From assembly GCA_003117195.1 (NCBI GenBank), contig BDSI01000030.1, positions 611,211 to 675,210 of the forward strand: a stretch of DNA of 64,000 nt, in the 5' to 3' direction. The number at the start of each line of letters is the position of its first letter. The first letter of the stretch is position 1. The position numbers were made by a program, and so were the translations under genes. Positions 59,901 through 64,000 of the stretch are shown here, piece by piece. The notes beneath the pieces were generated by a model. The model saw nothing but the letters and a program-made list of their open reading frames with translations. It was not told where the DNA came from and ran no database searches. Source of the stretch: Eudorina sp. 2006-703-Eu-15 (taxonomy: Eukaryota; Chlorophyta; Chlorophyceae; Chlamydomonadales; Volvocaceae).

Positions 59901-62900
59901 ACGCCCTACATTGACGCGCTGTACCCGACGACGGGATGGGTGGGCACCCCCATCACCGTTGCGGGCTCCTACCTGGATACGGTAACACAGGTGGAGTTCC
60001 TGCTGAACGGCATCGTACAGGGCACGGGCACCAGCGTCTATGCTACATCTGGCGCGGTCTTCGCGAACGCGCCTGACCTGCCCCCGGGTGTGTACACCGT
60101 CCGGCTGAAGAAGGCCAACGGTGAAATGTCGGTGGACCCGCTCGGCAAGGCCGTGTTCACGTTCACGGCGTCGATCGTTGGTCTCTCCAAGAATGTCGGT
60201 TCACTGTCGGGTGGTCTTCCGCTGGAGATTGAGGTCGGCGGTGCGGGCCTCGTCACGGGCAACACCAGCTTTACCAGCAACGTTGTCACGATCGCTGACT
60301 TGCCCTGCCCCATCATCAACGTCAAGGACCGCTACCGCCTGACCTGCCGCGCGCCAGCCATTAACGGCTATGTGTACGCGGAGTACTGGAACATGCCCGT
60401 GGGAACGTACAGCATGCCGGACATCACCTCCCTGACGCAGCCACGTGAGTTTTGCCCCTGCGTGTACCACATGTGTGAGGTGGGGTGACAGCCGTTCCGT
60501 TTTGGAAGTGGGCGCGTGGGGGCACGTCCTGAGCCACGTCTTGTGTGGTGCGCCCCGGGCTGGTGTTGTTGGGGTCCGAAGCGTTGCATGCGGTTGTTGA
60601 GGGGGCTGACCAGGCCTGACGGTGCATTGGATTCTCTCGGCTCGGCGTGGATGCGTTCCCCGGCAACTGTTGATTACTTCTGCGTGATGCCCATGACCGC
60701 CCATGATGACCGCCCATCATGGCCGCCCATGATTGCGCTAGGTCCGATTGGCCATGGATCGGATTTAGCTATCTGTTAGCGCTCTCCTCCTGCCCGAGGC
60801 TCTGACTGTTCCCTTGCGCGTCCGGTGGCCCTTGCAGGCGTTGCCCGCATGGAGCGTGGCACGGTCATGAACTGGGGCTATGCATCCCCCGTGCCGGGCG
60901 TCATCACGCAGGACTGGTGGGGCGGTCGCTTCACATTCTACTACCAGGTGGGTGGGTTACAGGTGGTGGTGATAGCTGATCGCATGTCGTGTGCTGGGGT
61001 AGACCACCTCGATGATGTGCGACTGCTTTGGGTGCCTTGGAAATGCGTTTTTTGTGCTGGTTGCGTCGGGTTTCCAGTGGAGCTATCGGGATTTTGCGAA
61101 GCTGTGAGCCCGCTTCTGAGTCTTATTCCTCATTCCCCGCAGATTTCGAACCCTGCGGGTGAGATGGTCACCTTCTACCTCACCTCGGACGACGAGTCGA
61201 GGCTGTGGGTGGACGACGTGTACATTGGCAGCCGTTGGACCACCATGGACATGACGCTGACTCCCGGTGTGCACAAGTTTGTCATCACCTACATCGAGGT
61301 CACCGGCTGGTCCAACCTGAACCTTCAGGTGGCCCAGCGCCGGGCTGACGGCAGCCGCTCGGCATACAGCAGCATCGAGTGGCAGAAGGTCACGCCGGTG
61401 CCGCCCGCGACGCCCCTCCCGGTGGAGCTGAACGTCAACGGTGTGGACTCGGTGTACCCCTGCCCCATCAGCAACATGACTCTGGCGATGCCGGAGCGCG
61501 GCTCGGTGCCGGTGACGAGCGAGCCAACGTGGGTTGTGACGCCGAACAACACCTGCGCGTACATCTACACGACGTACCGTACCCCCTCACTGACCGCGCT
61601 GTCGCCGCTCACCACCAGCGGCATTACGCTGCCGACTTTCTCCGGGCCCAACACCACGATGAACGTGTACGGCAACTTCTTGCTGAACCCTAACGTCAAT
61701 GCGGTAGACCAGCTGAGCGTCACGATTGCCAACCAGTCGTGCAACATCATCAGTGTCCTGCCGACCGTGTACAACAACATCAGCACGACCAATATCACCT
61801 GCTACGCGCCGACTGTGCCCGTGGGTGTGTGGTCTGTCAACATTATGGTGGCGGGCCTCGGCCTCACGCGACCAACGCCGACCGCCTCCTCTGACCTGCC
61901 GCTTGTGTCGTATAACATCCGCGTCTTGTCGTACACAAGCCCGCCCATCAACAACCCGAACGCCAAGTGCTACTTCTCCCTGTTTGGCGGTGGCAGCTTC
62001 AACATCAGCGGCTACGGCTTTGTCAAGGGTCTTGTCGACACCGGCTATGGGCTGAACATGACGGCGGCGTGGGAGAGCACCTCGCTGTGTGTCTCTGGGT
62101 CAACCAGTCTGCCGACCTGTGCGGCGGCGAACTCGTCACAGCTGACCATCTCGCCAGTATCTTGCGATGGCTTCAACGCGGTCTACAAGCTGTCACGTTT
62201 TAAGGTGGCTAATCCCGAGCTGTACGCTGGCAACAACAGCGCCACCATCACGCTGCGCTACAAGCCCCGGGTCTACAACATCAGCTCCAACAACACGCTG
62301 TACTCCGCGACGGCGGGTGCGGAGTCGCTGTTCTTCTGCGGCGGCCGTACACCTCTGCTGACCAACGTGGCTCCCACGTCCCCCCAGCCCAATGCCAAGG
62401 CGAATCTGTCCTTGAACTGGTACATGTCGGGCATTGGCAGCATGAACAACACGATTGTTGCGCCGTCGTCGCTTGGCGTGCCGAGCATTGCCACTGTGGA
62501 GTTTGAGGTCGGTCCAACGATTCTGCAGTGCGCCAATGTGACGGTGACTGACGCCGCCATCACCGCAACGACATACCTGGAGAAGATTGCGTGCAAGATG
62601 CCCTCCTACATGCCGGCCGCTACCTACACGCTATGGTTGTGCGTGCAGCCTTTCGGCTGCGGCCTGCTGCCTGCCTACACGGTGCCGCTCACCGTCACCG
62701 GTATCAACGCCACCACCGGCAGCAGCGCCGGCGGCATCATCGTGACAATCAGCGGCATGGGCTTTGACACGAATGCCACGCTCGTGTCGGCGCGCTTTGG
62801 TGACAGCATCTGCAAGATCATCAACAGCACCGCCACCTCCGTTACCTGCTTGACTGGGTCTCTGCCCACGAAGCCCACCGGCACCGTCACCGCGCCGTTG

Positions 62901-64000
62901 TCAATCGTCTCGACCCAGGGCACCGCTGAGCTCACCTTGCCCGCCTTCACCTTCACCTTCGACCCGGCGCTGGAGTCCACGGTCTCTGGCTTGTCTCCGC
63001 CGCGCGGCTCCACAGAGGGTGGAACGAAGCTGAGGATCTCGGGCTCGGACTTCGTGGTGGGTGTCCCCACCACCGTCATGGTCGGTTCCACGCCCTGCAC
63101 CTCGGTCACCGTGGTCAGCAGCACCAACATCACCTGCATTGCCGGCAAGCCGCCTCGGAGCGAGCTGTACATGCCGCTGAACATCACGGTGATGCAGGAG
63201 GGCCGCGGCAACGCTCGTAGCTCGGTGCAGTACCAGTACTACGACGTGTGGAGCCGCAACAGCACCTGGGGAGGCGGCCCGATTCCAGGCTTTGAGGATT
63301 CCGTGGTCATTCCGGCCGGTGTCACCATCCTCCTGGACATCAGTCCGCCGAAGCTGTACATCCTGGTCATCGAAGGTAACCTCATCTTTGATGATACCAA
63401 GGACTACATCAATCTGCAGGCGCACTACATCATTGTCAAGGGGGGCAACTTCTCCATCGGCAGCCCGGACAAGCCGTACCCGGGCCGCGCCAACATCACC
63501 ATGCACGGCCCGCCCAACAGCAGGGACCTGCCTATGTACGGCGCCAAGGCGCTGGCGGTACGGCAAGGTGTGGTCACCTTCTTTGGCAAGCCTAAACTGC
63601 CGCACTACACCAAGCTGAATCGGACAGTGGATCCTGGCGCCACCAGCATTACCGTCAACGGCTACGTCAACTGGCAGGTACGTATTGCTCATGCACGCCT
63701 TTCAGTATGGTTGTTGTGTTAGATATCCGAGCTTGTTTGGCGTCTTGAGAAGGTTTCCAGGTTTCCACCATTGTGCGTGCTGCCTCGAGTTGTCCCGCAT
63801 TTGGGCGATGCCATTACACAGTATCCGACCTACTCTTTCTGATTCCCGTCCGCGTCCGGTGGCTTTGTTCATTGTGTTTTGGTTCATGTACGCCGGGTGC
63901 TTTGTAGGTTGGTGACCGCATCGTCATTGCCAGCAGCAGCTATTACGCCAACGAGGTGGACGAGGTCACCATTGTGGCGGTTGACAACTCGACTGTGCCC
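53997..64000 (+). CDS. Giant fibrocystin/PKHD1L1-like receptor (gene B), cut by window end
   Basis: Eleven exons lie in the window: 53997-54121, 54198-54306, 54380-54497, 54675-54952, 55172-55767, 56272-56323, 56802-59569, 59885-60444, 60838-60947, 61143-63677, 63908-64000 and onward (2448 residues so far). All intron positions and phases match gene A; exons 2, 4, 6 and 9 have identical lengths (109, 278, 52, 110 nt). The protein starts with a signal peptide (MLALRLALWACLAALAGRAL). IPT/TIG repeats follow, then a PA14-like region spanning exons 5-7, more IPT repeats, a second PA14-like region (exons 9-10), IPT repeats (SGLSPPRGSTEGGTKLRISG), and the first G8 domain (WGGGPIPGFEDSVVIPAG). Exon 11 begins VGDRIVIASSSYY, the motif that follows the G8 domain in this family. 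The second G8, membrane span and tail would lie beyond 64000. Intron 9 (195 bp) is open in frame but contains no conserved sequence, and gene A has an intron at the same place with stops, so I treat it as an intron. Confidence 0.88.
58251..58549 (+). repeat. Near-identical tract 1 in gene B (partner 34473-34771)
   Basis: Partner of the gene A tract in exon 7. The offset between copies is 23,778 bases. The differences visible include CAG/CTG, ATG/ACG, GTGTGC/CTTTGC and GCAGAT/GCCGAC. Confidence 0.85.
60688..60735 (+). repeat. Short intronic repeat, GCCCATGATGACC-type
   Basis: Four imperfect copies of an 11-13 base unit centred on CCGCCCATGAT lie in intron 8 of gene B. A fifth partial copy (GGCCATGGAT) follows at about 60751. 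No function is evident. Confidence 0.75.
62340..62955 (+). repeat. Near-identical tract 2 in gene B (partner 38515-39130)
   Basis: Partner of the gene A tract in exon 10, at an offset of 23,825 bases. It covers the end of one extracellular module and one full IPT repeat. Confidence 0.85.

Overview
The window looks like nuclear DNA from a green alga of the Chlamydomonas/Volvox (volvocine) type. This is inferred from the sequence only. The genes are dense in short introns with GTGAGT, GTAAGT, GTGCGT or GTACGG donors and TGCAG-like acceptors. Codons are GC-rich, poly-Gln, poly-Ala and Ser-Pro low complexity is common, and the gene content fits (secreted Ser/Pro-rich protein, ankyrin-type pseudogene, dynein-stalk-like protein, giant fibrocystin-like surface proteins). 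There is no operon structure and no sign of bacterial or organellar sequence.

Layout. 1-3710 is gene-poor and full of degenerate repeats. 3711-5436 (+) encodes a secreted Ser/Pro-rich protein containing twelve copies of a 60-bp repeat. 5437-8621 is gene-poor. 8622-10200 (-) is a broken ankyrin-like gene. 10222-12769 holds only simple repeats. 12770-16592 (-), possibly extending to about 17.9 kb, is a CCHC zinc-knuckle + PSP-like protein of ZCCHC8 type with a very Gln-rich tail. 18760-20238 (+) is a two-exon mitochondrial carrier. 21352-27589 (+) is a 13-exon gene for a coiled-coil/GAF-like/dynein-stalk-like protein. After a 2.9-kb gap comes the main content: two tandem giant genes, A (30486-50221, complete, 22 exons, 4783 codons) and B (53997 to beyond the window end), both encoding fibrocystin/PKHD1L1-type receptors.

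Genes A and B share the order and phase of their first eleven exons, often with exactly the same exon length, so they arose by tandem duplication. They have since diverged except in a few sharply bounded stretches that are almost identical, which suggests gene conversion. Gene A encodes signal peptide, IPT/TIG repeats, two PA14-like regions, two G8 domains each followed by beta-helix-type sequence, a single membrane span and a Ser/Pro/Ala-rich cytoplasmic tail. I infer a cell-surface or flagellar-surface role by analogy with the animal family. Exon joins were read by eye; reading frame is preserved across every join listed.
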